Below are positions 28,216 through 36,668 of a DNA stretch of 64,000 nucleotides, one piece after another (position 1 is the stretch's first letter; each line of letters starts with the position of its first letter). Source of the DNA: CAYNJY01 sp964397755 (lineage in GTDB: Bacteria; Patescibacteriota; Microgenomatia; UBA10105; UBA927); assembly GCA_964397755.1 (NCBI GenBank), contig CAYNJY010000005.1:1-64000 (forward strand), given 5' to 3'. The notes beneath the pieces were generated by a model. It saw only the letters and a list, made by a program, of their open reading frames with translations, was not told the DNA's origin and did no database searches. A program made the translations under genes and the position numbers.

Positions 28216-28695
28216 ATGACGGCAACCGCACATGCCCTCGTCGCCGGGGCTCTGGCGTCAAAATTCGGTGCGACACCGCTTTCCGCAACGCTTGCTTTCC
28301 TTAGCCACTACATGATGGACAGCATCCCTCACTGGGATTTTGGCACCAACTGGCGAAATAGGCCGAAACGCTACACCGCACTTTTTGCAGTTGGAGAAAC
28401 CATTGCCGCCATAGCCCTCTCCTACGTCTTCTTTGGGAAACTGCTTCCGTTCCCCCACTGGGCGATCACCGTTTCTGCCGCGCTTCTGCCTGACTGGGCG
28501 GAGGTTCCGTGGTATACTTTCTTTGCCCGGCAGGATAAGCACGCCCCCGCAAAACACGCCACTCTCGCTGAGCACATCGCCTTTCGTCTCTATAAACTCC
28601 AGAATGTCTTTCACACCAAAACCCATCTGCCGCTGGGGATCGCCACGCAAGTCATAACCGTTGTCTTCTTCCTCCTCCTTCTCAAAAATCCCTAA
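28216..28695 (+). CDS. small membrane protein, possibly metal-dependent hydrolase-like
   Basis: 159 residues with about four helices. Histidine/aspartate clusters LSHYMMDSIPHWDFG and FHTKTH resemble membrane-bound hydrolases of the YdjM/DUF457 type, and the N-terminal MTATAHALVAGALASKFG fits. The active site is not proven. Common-looking CPR protein. The promoter is directly upstream. Confidence 0.6.
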   Translation: MTATAHALVAGALASKFGATPLSATLAFLSHYMMDSIPHWDFGTNWRNRPKRYTALFAVGETIAAIALSYVFFGKLLPFPHWAITVSAALLPDWAEVPWYTFFARQDKHAPAKHATLAEHIAFRLYKLQNVFHTKTHLPLGIATQVITVVFFLLLLKNP

Positions 28696-28719
28696 ACAAA
28701 CGCGGGGGGGGTGACGCTT

Positions 28720-30093
28720 CTAACTGTGTTTGGCGCTGCTCGTGAAACGGAAGCGGCCGAGGTGGAGAGCCGGCGCAAGCGTGGGGCTGCCTTCATCGGT
28801 GCCGACAAGCTGGAGGTCTTTGCCGATTCCCCTGATGTCTTTGAACGCCTCAATCACGCTTTCTGTGTAGCGGAGGTTGCGGACACGGCCGACGATTTTG
28901 CCCTTTTCAATAAGGAACGTGCCGTCGCGCGTCATGCCGGTTACGATAAGCTTCTTGTGGTGGATGACCCTCGTGTACCAGAAGCGAGTAACCAGGAGCC
29001 CCTTCTTGACGTTTTTGATCATCTCCTCCACGCTCAGTTTTCCCGGCTTGAGGACCATGTGGGTCGGCACCGGGCCCCAGGTGTTGGGAGCAAGAAGCGC
29101 ATGACCGGTGTTTTTGGCTTTGTGTTTGCCCGCGTGGTAGGAATCGTAGACGACGTTTTTGAGAACCCCTCGGTCAACGAGCGTGAGCTTTCGCTTCGGG
29201 ACCCCTTCGTAGTCGAACCCAATCGGGTAACCCGCTCGGTGCAAGGGGTCATCCATAATTGTCAATGACTCGTGAAAAACCCTCTTACCCAAGTTCCCCT
29301 GAAAGAAACTGACGTCCTCGTGGTAGATGCGGGCGTTGGGCCCGAGCCACGCAAAAAAGTCAAGGAGCTCGCCCACTGCGGCAGGCTCAAGGACCACCTC
29401 GTACTCGCCGGGTTCAACGTCAACGAGCTCACCGTGCGTTGCCTTCAAAACTGTTTGCCTGGCGATCGCCTTCTCATCGATATGAGCTCCTCCTTTGGCG
29501 CTTGCACTTGCAAAACCACTCCCCTTCTCTCCAGTCAAAATGGTGGAGAGGCCGCTATTCATCCCTTTGTGATAAGCGGAAACACCGTTGGTGTTCGCGA
29601 CGAGCGTCTCACCGATCGTTTCCGAGAATGCACCCGAGGCGGAGAGTTTTTCCCTTTTGGCTTCGGCAATAATGTGGGTAATTTTTCTGGCTCTGCCGAG
29701 TGCCCCCACGTGTTTTGCCGAGCGATAATGAGCAAGGGTACTCGTATAGGTTGCTTTCTTTGGCAGACTCACAAAATGCGGGTCCTTTTTTTGAAATGAG
29801 AGGAGGGCGATGGCGCGCTTGACTGTTTCTTTTATCCCAATCTCATCAAGCTGGTTGCATCTCGCGACACTGATGCGTTTTTTCCAGACGATGCGGAGAT
29901 GCACCAGGCTGTCGGAAAGAACCACCGACTGGTGGATCATGGTATTGGCAAAGCGGGTGAGCTCGCTCACGCCGTTCCAGAGGACAACTTCCGCCTCATC
30001 GGCGCCTAAACGCTTGGCCTCGGAAAGACCGAGTTTGGCAAGCGTTTGCAGTTGTTGTTTTCCAGCCATATAGTTTTTCGTGTTACGAGTCAT
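28720..30093 (-). CDS. tldE: TldE/PmbA-family protease subunit
   Basis: 457 residues. Non-catalytic partner of TldD in a heterodimeric metalloprotease that matures or degrades small peptides (known: microcin B17, CcdA). Family features: an N-terminal GADEAEVVLW region and the C-terminal barrel VLEPAAVGELLDFFAWLG. It lacks the HExxxH motif, as expected for TldE. The ATG overlaps the tldD stop (ATGA). No obvious RiPP precursor gene nearby. Confidence 0.88.
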   Translation of the reverse strand: MTRNTKNYMAGKQQLQTLAKLGLSEAKRLGADEAEVVLWNGVSELTRFANTMIHQSVVLSDSLVHLRIVWKKRISVARCNQLDEIGIKETVKRAIALLSFQKKDPHFVSLPKKATYTSTLAHYRSAKHVGALGRARKITHIIAEAKREKLSASGAFSETIGETLVANTNGVSAYHKGMNSGLSTILTGEKGSGFASASAKGGAHIDEKAIARQTVLKATHGELVDVEPGEYEVVLEPAAVGELLDFFAWLGPNARIYHEDVSFFQGNLGKRVFHESLTIMDDPLHRAGYPIGFDYEGVPKRKLTLVDRGVLKNVVYDSYHAGKHKAKNTGHALLAPNTWGPVPTHMVLKPGKLSVEEMIKNVKKGLLVTRFWYTRVIHHKKLIVTGMTRDGTFLIEKGKIVGRVRNLRYTESVIEAFKDIRGIGKDLQLVGTDEGSPTLAPALHLGRFRFTSSAKHS

Positions 30094-31586
30094 TTTTTAA
30101 GGACCCCCACCTTTACTTTTTTGAACCTCGCCGGTGCGGCACCGTGACCGGTGTGCATGAGCTGGCTTGGCTGGCCTTTGCCGCAGTTGGGCGTCCCCCA
30201 GACAGTCCAGTATTTCCTGCCGCAGATGGCGTCGCAGCTGCCCCAAAACACCGGGGTGATGCCATGGTAGGTCGCGTTTTTGAGCATCCGGCCGAGTTTG
30301 CCGTTTTTGATCTCCCAGGCAATCTCGGTGCCGAACTGAAAATTGAGCCGTTTGTCATCAATGCTCCAGCTTTTGTTCGTCGAAAAGAAAATACCTCTCT
30401 TCGTCTCGGCAATCAGCACATCGGGATCCCACGCTCTGCCTGAGCCTTGCGAGGAATCCCCCGGCTCAAGGTTGATGTTGGTCATCCGGATCATGGGAAG
30501 GTGCCCCCAGCCGTCGGAGCGCACCGTGCCGCCGCTGCCCAGTTTGTAGCCTTTGACTTTTTTTTGCAGGATTTTGGCGACCTCGCGCGAGGTCTGGTAG
30601 TCCACAAAAATTCCGTTCTTTATGAGGTAGCGTCGCTCTCCCGGCACGCCCTCGTCGTCATAGCCGAAGGTACCGAGGCCGAGGGGCACGGTGGCGTCGG
30701 CCGTGAGATTCACAATATTTGAGCCGTAGCGGAAATGGCCGAGCTTGTCCGGCGTCAAAAACGTCGTCCCGGCATAGGAGGCCTCCCAGCCGAGCGCCCG
30801 GTCGCCTTCGGTCGCGTGGCCACAACTCTCATGAATTTGGAGCGCGAGCTGATTGCCGTCAAGGATGATATCCATGTCGCCGGAAGGACACTCGTCGGCT
30901 GAAAGAAGGGCTACTGCTTCCTCAGCGATTCTTTGCCCGTTTTCCACCAGCCCCATGATCCTGACGTTCTCAAAACCTCCGGTCACAAACTGGCCGCGGA
31001 ACGAATTGGGGTAGGAGCGGTTTTGTACCTCGCCTCCCTCAACGGCCGTCGCTTCAATCCCAGCACCGCATTCAACCAGCGTCTGGACTATCCACGCGCC
31101 CTCGGTTGAAGCAAACAGTTTTTTCTGCTTCCAACCGGTATAGTAAGCTTGGCTGATCCGCAAGCCCTTTACCCGGCGCTGGGCGCTGTCGGCAGAGAGA
31201 AGGAGCTTGACTTTCTCATCGTGCGAGACGGCAAACGGGTCTTCTTTATGCGGTGTCACGTACTGCCCTTTAAGAGCTTTTTCTTTGGTCAAGACTACCC
31301 CGTCACCCAAAATTTTTGCAGCAGCGTTTGCAAGCTCTACCGCTTGGCGCACGGTTTTTTGGATCGCCTCGGGGGTCAACACGTTACTTGCCGCAAAGCC
31401 CCAGCGGCCATTTTTGACGACGCGGATGCCGTAGCCCATGGAGACAGTACTCTCCATCGCCTCGACCACCCCGTCTTTGGTCGCGATGTGCTCCTGCTGG
31501 TACTCCCCGACCTTTATATCGCCATAGTTGACGCGGGAAAGCTCCAGAGCATTGAGTGCGGCGTTTGCAAGATCCTCAAAGTCCAT
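30090..31586 (-). CDS. tldD: TldD metalloprotease
   Basis: 498 residues. The zinc site HESCGH (HExxxH) lies in LQIHESCGHATEGDRALGWE. The conserved C-terminal segment GRKYWTVWGTPNCGKGQPSQ fits the family. It acts on unfolded peptides threaded into the TldD/TldE cavity. First gene of the two-gene unit, translationally coupled to tldE. Confidence 0.92.
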   Translation of the reverse strand: MDFEDLANAALNALELSRVNYGDIKVGEYQQEHIATKDGVVEAMESTVSMGYGIRVVKNGRWGFAASNVLTPEAIQKTVRQAVELANAAAKILGDGVVLTKEKALKGQYVTPHKEDPFAVSHDEKVKLLLSADSAQRRVKGLRISQAYYTGWKQKKLFASTEGAWIVQTLVECGAGIEATAVEGGEVQNRSYPNSFRGQFVTGGFENVRIMGLVENGQRIAEEAVALLSADECPSGDMDIILDGNQLALQIHESCGHATEGDRALGWEASYAGTTFLTPDKLGHFRYGSNIVNLTADATVPLGLGTFGYDDEGVPGERRYLIKNGIFVDYQTSREVAKILQKKVKGYKLGSGGTVRSDGWGHLPMIRMTNINLEPGDSSQGSGRAWDPDVLIAETKRGIFFSTNKSWSIDDKRLNFQFGTEIAWEIKNGKLGRMLKNATYHGITPVFWGSCDAICGRKYWTVWGTPNCGKGQPSQLMHTGHGAAPARFKKVKVGVLKK

Positions 31587-31625
31587 AAGAGGTTATCAAG
31601 ATTTTAACTCCTAACTCCACTAACT

Positions 31626-31663
31626 CCACCTCCGGTGTGTTGTAGCTTCGACACACGTGGTAA
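31626..31663. repeat. REP family B, copy 1 (inverted)
   Basis: ccacctccggtgtg followed after a variable centre by gacacacgtggt. On the minus strand it matches the copy at 32374-32409 at both ends. It ends directly at the stop codon of the second RAYT. Confidence 0.7.
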
Positions 31664-31664
31664 T

Positions 31665-32351
31665 TTATACATCCTCTTCCTTTTCTATAAGCAGATGCTT
31701 CACATGCTCGAGCTTCTTGGCGTAATCCGCATGGTCAAAAACAAACGCCTCGTATGGTTGTTTTGATGAAAACTGATCCAAAACAAGACCGGGAGAAAGA
31801 TATGGGATGGTGAGTTTTCCCAGATACACAGGGAGTGACGACCACGGATACGAACGGAGATCCTCTTTCCTGACGACGGACGAAGTATACGGATTCAGAT
31901 GAATGTAGCGCGATACATGCAAAAGCTGCTCGTTGGTTTCTATCCGCACTGCTTTAAACTCTCCCTGAAACAGCGGACCTGGTCGATGATGTTTGGTGTT
32001 GATAAATTTCGTGTAGCTGTTGGCGGCGTGGCGTAAAAAGGTCGTTATGCCGTTATCATGTGTTTGCCGCACAATCATGTGGAAATGATTTGGCATAAAG
32101 ACGAAGCAAACTATATCAACAAGTTTTTCTAACTTTTGTTCATGACGGACGATCCAAATCTCTCGCTCCTCCATTGAGAGCTCCAAAAAATACGACAGCT
32201 TGAGAGGCGGCTTGTGCAAGCGGTAATAGCGGATAGTAAGCATCATGCGCTCATAATCTCGTTTGGCAAAAAACGTCGGTTGACGAGCAACACCGCGATT
32301 ATAGACATGATAGATGTTGCCAGTCACCAGAGGAGTCGTACGGATGGGCAT
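31665..32351 (-). CDS. second REP-associated tyrosine transposase (RAYT)
   Basis: 228 residues. Start GNIYHVYNRGVARQPTFF, HUH site MPNHFHMIVRQ, tyrosine segment SYTKFINTKHHRPGPLFQGE and RYIHLNPYTSS. Clearly a different lineage from the RAYT at 6368 (a longer loop before the HUH). It is bracketed by inverted copies of REP family B, as is usual for RAYT/REP pairs. A third copy of that REP lies at 43248. Confidence 0.88.
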   Translation of the reverse strand: MPIRTTPLVTGNIYHVYNRGVARQPTFFAKRDYERMMLTIRYYRLHKPPLKLSYFLELSMEEREIWIVRHEQKLEKLVDIVCFVFMPNHFHMIVRQTHDNGITTFLRHAANSYTKFINTKHHRPGPLFQGEFKAVRIETNEQLLHVSRYIHLNPYTSSVVRKEDLRSYPWSSLPVYLGKLTIPYLSPGLVLDQFSSKQPYEAFVFDHADYAKKLEHVKHLLIEKEEDV

Positions 32352-32373
32352 GCGTCTATGTTAGCAAGTATAT

Positions 32374-32409
32374 ACCACAGGTGTCAATCGTGGAACACAC
32401 CGGAGGTGG
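32374..32409. repeat. REP family B, copy 2
   Basis: accacaggtgtc ... acacaccggaggtgg, 36 bases with a variable centre. Followed by short direct repeats of ggttttgat up to about 32445. Confidence 0.75.
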
Positions 32410-32480
32410 TTTTGATGGTTTTGATGTTTTGAGGTGGTTTTGATGTCATAAAATTTCAAAATCGCAAGGGATATGTCCTC

Positions 32481-32509
32481 GAAAATAAAAAAGTGCGCGG
32501 TAGCGCGCA
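32481..32509 (-). terminator. intrinsic terminator after tRNA-Leu
   Basis: On the minus strand TGCGCG pairs with CGCGCA around a 4-base loop, followed by CTTTTTTATTTTC. A separate perfect 9-bp GC hairpin (32518-32538, gggcggcgc/gcgccgccc) lies between it and the tRNA. Confidence 0.75.
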
Positions 32510-32553
32510 AAATGTCTGGGCGGCGCTTTGCGCCGCCCCGTCATGTCGCAATG

Positions 32554-32642
32554 TGGTGCCAGAGGTGGGACTCGAACCCACACGGTCTGTTAGGACCATT
32601 AGTTTTTGAGACTAACCTGTATACCAATTTCAGCACTCTGGC
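32554..32642 (-). tRNA. tRNA-Leu (anticodon CAA)
   Basis: 89 bases. Acceptor GCCAGAG pairs with CTCTGGC, then discriminator A and an encoded CCA. Anticodon loop ctCAAaa on the stem gttagt/actaat. Long class II variable arm (ggtc/gacc) and T arm gtgggttcgagtcccac. Reads UUG codons. Downstream of dnaB, same strand. Confidence 0.95.
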
Positions 32643-32673
32643 AGCACGCTTCATTATATCATGGGAAAATGTT

Positions 32674-34014
32674 TTAGGAGGCTTCTTGCGCTCGTTTCTT
32701 CTCGACCGAGTAGAAACGGATGCGGTCACCGCGGAAGATGAGGTCGATCTCCGCAAGCGGGCCGTTTCGGTGCTTCGAAATCCGCAGCCTGGTCGGTATT
32801 TGCTCGCCCCACGCCGTCTGGTCCTGCTCCTCCCGGTAAAGAAACATTACTACATCCGCATCCTGCTCAATCGACCCTGACTCGCGCAGGTCAGACAGCT
32901 CTGGTATCTTGGTTCCGCGTGCCTCAACCGCTCGCGAAAGCTGGGAGCAGGCAAGAACCGGGAGCCGCAGTTCGCGCGCAAGATTTTTCAGGCTCTGGGA
33001 GATAAGCGATACCTCCTGCACACGGTTATCAAACTTCCGCCCCGAATCGGCAAGCTGGAGGTAATCAACGATGATAAGCTTGACGCCGCGCTCAACCTGG
33101 AGCCGCCGGGCTTTGGTGCGCATCTCAATAATGTTCATCCCCGGCGTATCGTCCACAAAAATCGGGGCTTCAGCCAGCTCTCCCATCGCTTCAGAGAGTT
33201 TCGTAAAATCATCATCGGAGAGCTTTCCGGTCTTAAGCCGCCACGCGTCAATGTCTGCTTGCGAAACGAGGAGTCGGTCCACCAACTCCTCTTTACTCAT
33301 CTCGAGCGAGAAAATGCCGACCGGAATCTTCTCGCGCACGGCGACGTACTGGGCGATATTGAGGACCATTGCCGTTTTTCCCGTACCGGGACGGGCGGCA
33401 AGGATGAGGAGATTTGAATCCTGCATGCCCGCGAGGCGAAGGTCTAGTTCGGGAAAGCCAGTGGTTACCCCTCGGAGTCCCCCGGCTTTTTTATGGAGCT
33501 CGTCAAGCCGGTCAAAGGAAGAGGCTAGCGCGTCTTTGATCGCAATAAAATCGCGTCGTGTCGCGGCTTGCGAAATGGCAAAAATTTCAGCCTCCGCGTC
33601 GTTGACGATTGTTTGCGCATCTCCTTCAGCCTTAAATGCCATCTCGCTAATTTTTGCCGCTGCCGCAATGAGCTCCCGTTTCGTACACTGCTCTTTAATG
33701 AGCCTACCGTACTGCTCCGCGTGCGCGCTGGTCGGTACCACATTGAGGAGTTCGGATAGGTAGGAGGCGCCGCCAACGTCTTTGAGTGTGCCGTTTTTTT
33801 TGAGCTTCGCCGTCACGGTAACGAGGTCGATCGGCTCGTGGCTCTCGTAAAGCTCCATCATCGCTTCGAAGACCATGCCATGGCCGTTTTTGTAGAAGTG
33901 CTTCGGCCGCAAAAACTCCGCGACATCGACCATCGCGTCTTTGTCAATGAGGATCGCGCCCAAGACCGACTGCTCGGCTACGTCATCGTGCGGAGGAACC
34001 TTGAGTGAAACCAT
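32674..34014 (-). CDS. dnaB: replicative DNA helicase DnaB
   Basis: 446 residues. The N-terminal domain (VPPHDDVAEQSVLGAILIDKDAM, quoted in two parts as VPPHDDVAEQSVL and GAILIDKDAM) is followed by the RecA-like domain with Walker A ARPGTGKTAMVLNIA, Walker B LIIVDYLQLA and the late motif QDADVVMFLYREE. Loads at the origin and unwinds forks. Starts one base after the MBL gene ends. No intein. Confidence 0.95.
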   Translation of the reverse strand: MVSLKVPPHDDVAEQSVLGAILIDKDAMVDVAEFLRPKHFYKNGHGMVFEAMMELYESHEPIDLVTVTAKLKKNGTLKDVGGASYLSELLNVVPTSAHAEQYGRLIKEQCTKRELIAAAAKISEMAFKAEGDAQTIVNDAEAEIFAISQAATRRDFIAIKDALASSFDRLDELHKKAGGLRGVTTGFPELDLRLAGMQDSNLLILAARPGTGKTAMVLNIAQYVAVREKIPVGIFSLEMSKEELVDRLLVSQADIDAWRLKTGKLSDDDFTKLSEAMGELAEAPIFVDDTPGMNIIEMRTKARRLQVERGVKLIIVDYLQLADSGRKFDNRVQEVSLISQSLKNLARELRLPVLACSQLSRAVEARGTKIPELSDLRESGSIEQDADVVMFLYREEQDQTAWGEQIPTRLRISKHRNGPLAEIDLIFRGDRIRFYSVEKKRAQEAS

Positions 34015-34015
34015 A

Positions 34016-34660
34016 TTATTCCAGGACCACTACGTGTAGTTCAGTCGGAAGCTTATCTCGGCTTATGGAAAGCTTTGACACAGGCACTACTTCTTCCTTC
34101 CCCATCTCTTTCGTGAAGGCCGCGACGGGCATGAGCGTACCAAAAACTTGTTGATTGAGTGCTGGGCGATGGTAGTGCATCGGGATGACGATTTTGGGAT
34201 CAAGTCCATTGATTACCGAAACGGCTTGGTTCGCATCAATCGTGTAGACGCCGCCGACGGGAACAAGGAGCACATCAACGCCATCAAGCGCATCAACCTG
34301 TTGGGTAGTCAAGGCGTGACCGAGGTCGCCAAGATGGGTCACGACGACGCCGTCTATTTCGATCCGGTAGATGGTGTTTTTTCCACGCTTTGAACCATTT
34401 ACGTCGTCATGAAACGAGGGTATTCCGACAATAGATACACCTTGGATTTCGTACTCTCCCGGGCCGCGCACGACGTACGGTGAACCGGAGACAGCGGGAA
34501 CATTATTATGATCATCATGTTCGTGGGAAACCGTCACAATGGTCGCTTCTGTTTTTGGAAATTTAAGTCCGACCATGGAACTACTAAACGGATCTGTCAC
34601 AACTGAGGCGCTCTTTCCGCGAAATCGAAAGGATGATAACCCAAGAGGTGTAACGTCCAT
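34016..34660 (-). CDS. MBL-fold metallohydrolase (UlaG-like)
   Basis: 214 residues. The metal-binding motif VSHEHDDHN and further residues THLGDLGH and PMHYH define the metallo-beta-lactamase fold; the short form resembles the UlaG/YtkL-like group. Substrate unknown. Immediately upstream of dnaB, likely one transcript. Confidence 0.85.
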   Translation of the reverse strand: MDVTPLGLSSFRFRGKSASVVTDPFSSSMVGLKFPKTEATIVTVSHEHDDHNNVPAVSGSPYVVRGPGEYEIQGVSIVGIPSFHDDVNGSKRGKNTIYRIEIDGVVVTHLGDLGHALTTQQVDALDGVDVLLVPVGGVYTIDANQAVSVINGLDPKIVIPMHYHRPALNQQVFGTLMPVAAFTKEMGKEEVVPVSKLSISRDKLPTELHVVVLE

Positions 34661-34701
34661 AGTACTTGCAATTTATAACAGATTCGCCTATGCTAAGCAA
34701 C

Positions 34702-34729
34702 GCCCTCCTCCGCTAAAGCTACGGAGGGC
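34702..34729. repeat. REP-like palindrome (CCTCCG...CGGAGG)
   Basis: cctccgctaaagctacggagg forms a 6-bp stem with partly pairing centre, flanked by gccct/agggc. Single copy in this window, between divergent genes. Confidence 0.55.
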
Positions 34730-34766
34730 AAGGCCCCTGCCCGCTACATAAGTTCCATACCGTCCT

Positions 34767-35207
34767 ATGAACCGTGACGCAATCCTTGCTACACTCATTG
34801 GCTTCGGCGTGGGGCTGTTTATCATGGTGGTCATCCTCTTTGGCCCGAGCCTTGTCAAGAAGTTTCCGGCCGTCTCTTTGCCAAAGCTATCCATCCCAAA
34901 GATCACAAGAAGCCAACCCACCCCCACGCCCACCCCCGGACCGAAACCGCTCACTATCCAAAGTCCGCTCCCGGACTCTTTAGAATCAAAAGCCAAAATC
35001 GTTGTTTCGGGAACGACCCAACCCGATAGTCTTGTCGTCGTTGAAGGGCCTTCAGATGAGGCCGTCGTCAAAACCAACGGCGAAGGAAAATTTGCCGGCG
35101 AGGTGACGCTTTCAGAGGGGAAAAACGAACTGATCGTCACAAGCTACGCAAACCAGAAGGCAGAAAGAAAAACCGTGACCGTGTTTTATACGCCGGAAGA
35201 GTTTTAG
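34767..35207 (+). CDS. surface protein with N-terminal anchor and Ig-like domain
   Basis: 146 residues. A signal-anchor helix (ATLIGFGVGLFIMVVILFG) precedes a Pro/Thr linker (SQPTPTPTPGPKP) and a beta domain typical of bacterial Ig-like/glucodextranase-type modules (IVVSGTTQPDSLVVVEG and LSEGKNELIVTSY). Probably displayed outside the cell. Two bases precede the next gene. Confidence 0.7.
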   Translation: MNRDAILATLIGFGVGLFIMVVILFGPSLVKKFPAVSLPKLSIPKITRSQPTPTPTPGPKPLTIQSPLPDSLESKAKIVVSGTTQPDSLVVVEGPSDEAVVKTNGEGKFAGEVTLSEGKNELIVTSYANQKAERKTVTVFYTPEEF

Positions 35208-35209
35208 AT

Positions 35210-35917
35210 ATGAAAAAGAACGCACTATTCCTGCTTCTATCATTGATGGTGGTGCTTCAGGCAGGCAGAGCGTTTGCCGCGGAAGCAACGCCCACTGCCA
35301 CACCCGCTACGGGCAAAACAAAACAGATTGAAGACCTCAAGGAGCGGCTGGCAACCAAAGTTGCCGAACTGGCCGATATCCAACGCAAAGCAGTGTTTGG
35401 AACTGTCACGTCGGTCTCTCTCACCACCATTGTACTTGGGACAGAGACCAAAGATGTGAAGGTCGAGGTGACGGACGAGATGAAAGTTATTCAAGTACTC
35501 AAGGGAAAACGGACAACACTGACTCCCGAGAATATTGAAAAGGGCGACGTCGTCACCGTCTTTGGTTCCTACGACACGACGCTTGAGCTTCTGAAGGCCA
35601 ACGTCGTCTTTCTCCAGGAAGCCTTTGGGGAGCACGTCGCGGGCACGGTGACCGATATTAACCGGACCGCTTTCACCCTTACCGTCACGACACCGGAAGG
35701 CAAGGCCTTTGTTGTCGATATCGAGAAGAGCACGAAAACCACGCTGTGGGACACGGCGCAGGGAGTCACCAAAGGAGGCTTCACCAAAGTGAACGTCGGC
35801 GACAGCGTCCATGTGGTGGGCACGCCGGTTCCTAAAAAGGAAAACCGCGTGAGCGCATCCCGCATTCTTGATATCGGCAACGTGACCGGCGCGTCGACAG
35901 CAAAACCCACGCCCTAA
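35210..35917 (+). CDS. secreted beta-rich protein
   Basis: 235 residues. A clear signal peptide (MKKNALFLLLSLMVVLQAG, cleavage near AFA-AE) precedes a Thr/Pro spacer and a short coiled coil (QIEDLKERLATKVAELADIQ). Two related beta modules follow, FGTVTSVSLTTIVLGT and AGTVTDINRTAFTLTVTT, reminiscent of DUF5666-type domains. Likely an envelope protein co-expressed with the upstream Ig-like protein. Confidence 0.7.
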   Translation: MKKNALFLLLSLMVVLQAGRAFAAEATPTATPATGKTKQIEDLKERLATKVAELADIQRKAVFGTVTSVSLTTIVLGTETKDVKVEVTDEMKVIQVLKGKRTTLTPENIEKGDVVTVFGSYDTTLELLKANVVFLQEAFGEHVAGTVTDINRTAFTLTVTTPEGKAFVVDIEKSTKTTLWDTAQGVTKGGFTKVNVGDSVHVVGTPVPKKENRVSASRILDIGNVTGASTAKPTP

Positions 35918-35947
35918 CTCACCGCACTGTCCGACGTCGTATCCGTA

Positions 35948-35956
35948 TGGTATGAT
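35948..35956 (+). promoter_or_regulatory. extended -10 (TGGTATGAT) for the TrpR-family gene
   Basis: TGn-TATGAT six bases before the ATG at 35963; a leaderless start. Confidence 0.6.
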
Positions 35957-35962
35957 ACGTGT

Positions 35963-36286
35963 ATGCGAACGCAAAAGCCGCATTTTCCTACCGATACCCC
36001 CTCCTCCTATCCTGATCCAAAAACCAAAGAATTATACCGAGCAATTCTTAAGGTAAGGACCGTGGAGGAAGCGGCAAAGTTTTTCCGCGATCTTCTGACG
36101 ATGGCGGAGATAACGGAGTTTGCAAACCGCTGGCAAGCCGTCAAGATGCTTATTCAAGGCAAATCCTACACCGAGATCGCCACCAAACTGGGCATGTCTA
36201 CCACTACCGTCACCCGTGTGGCCCACTGGCTCAAAAACGGCTTGGGAGGATATCGCACACTCTCCAACCGCATGTTCCCCACATAG
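35963..36286 (+). CDS. TrpR/YerC-family transcriptional regulator
   Basis: 107 residues. The helix-turn-helix region AEITEFANRWQAVKMLIQGK, then SYTEIATKLGMSTTTVTRVA, matches the TrpR superfamily, YerC/YecD type. In Firmicutes, YerC-like proteins have been linked to histidine gene control. It lies just upstream of hutH, and a shared operator-like palindrome occurs at the hutH and hisC leaders. A His-responsive repressor role is an inference from that context. Confidence 0.85.
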   Translation: MRTQKPHFPTDTPSSYPDPKTKELYRAILKVRTVEEAAKFFRDLLTMAEITEFANRWQAVKMLIQGKSYTEIATKLGMSTTTVTRVAHWLKNGLGGYRTLSNRMFPT

Positions 36287-36433
36287 ATTCTTACTCTCTC
36301 CGTATCTTATTTTTTGGACACGTGTCTGTCCAAGAAGCATGTTTTTTAAGAAGCATGCTGTAGTGGCGACCCGCTCTTCCCTTCTTCTACCAGCCGGCGG
36401 AAGGTGAGGTTTTAAAAAAGGAATACGCCCCTC

Positions 36434-36462
36434 TTGACAAGAATCTATTAACATGTTAATAT
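36434..36462 (+). promoter_or_regulatory. strong promoter TTGACA-N17-TAATAT of the hutH unit
   Basis: Perfect -35, 17-base spacer and near-consensus -10. Start expected at about 36469, directly at the leader-peptide ATG (36471). The spacer and -10 are covered by the palindrome at 36446-36461. Confidence 0.85.
36446..36461. promoter_or_regulatory. operator-like palindrome TATTAACATGTTAATA
   Basis: Perfect 16-base palindrome with half-sites TATTAA/TTAATA and 4-base centre, overlapping the promoter, a position suited to repression. The same half-sites and spacing recur at 39795-39810. Confidence 0.7.
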
Positions 36463-36470
36463 GCTAATAT

Positions 36471-36563
36471 ATGAATACAGAAAGCTTCTCTTTCCCTTCA
36501 TTGACAAACGCTCTGTCGAGCGTTTCTTCTCGTGCTCCTCTTCTCCATCATAGCCACCACTAA
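36471..36563 (+). CDS. leader peptide with four His codons (hutH attenuator)
   Basis: Leaderless 30-codon ORF beginning MNTESFSFPS and ending APLLHHSHH-stop, codons CAT CAT AGC CAC CAC TAA. An 8-bp hairpin (aaacgctc/gagcgttt) lies in its middle at 36506-36525. The His codons form the 5' arm of the terminator at 36551-36592, so ribosome position can decide whether that stem forms. This is the hallmark of ribosome-mediated attenuation. No product function is expected beyond sensing. Confidence 0.75.
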   Translation: MNTESFSFPSLTNALSSVSSRAPLLHHSHH

Positions 36564-36592
36564 TCGCCTACGCGTGGTTGAGGCTAGTTTTT
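36551..36592 (+). terminator. attenuator terminator before hutH
   Basis: tagcc-accac pairs with gtggt-(tga)-ggcta, then gttttt. The 5' arm overlaps the leader's last codons and stop. Downstream, a 9-bp hairpin cattcgtag/ctacgaatg (36633-36659) directly precedes the hutH ribosome site aaggagg. Confidence 0.65.
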
Positions 36593-36668
36593 CCCATCGC
36601 TCCCATCTCTCATACAAAACCTGCTTCTACCATTCGTAGGTAATGTTTCTACGAATGAAGGAGGTTCC

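Noticed and set aside
28720..31586. RiPP biosynthesis cluster based on TldD/TldE
   Set aside because: No precursor peptide, cyclase or transporter next to the pair; TldD/E are also general housekeeping proteases.
32518..32538. Perfect 9-bp GC hairpin as the tRNA-Leu terminator
   Set aside because: No T run follows it on the minus strand; the next hairpin at 32494-32509 does have one and is the better terminator.
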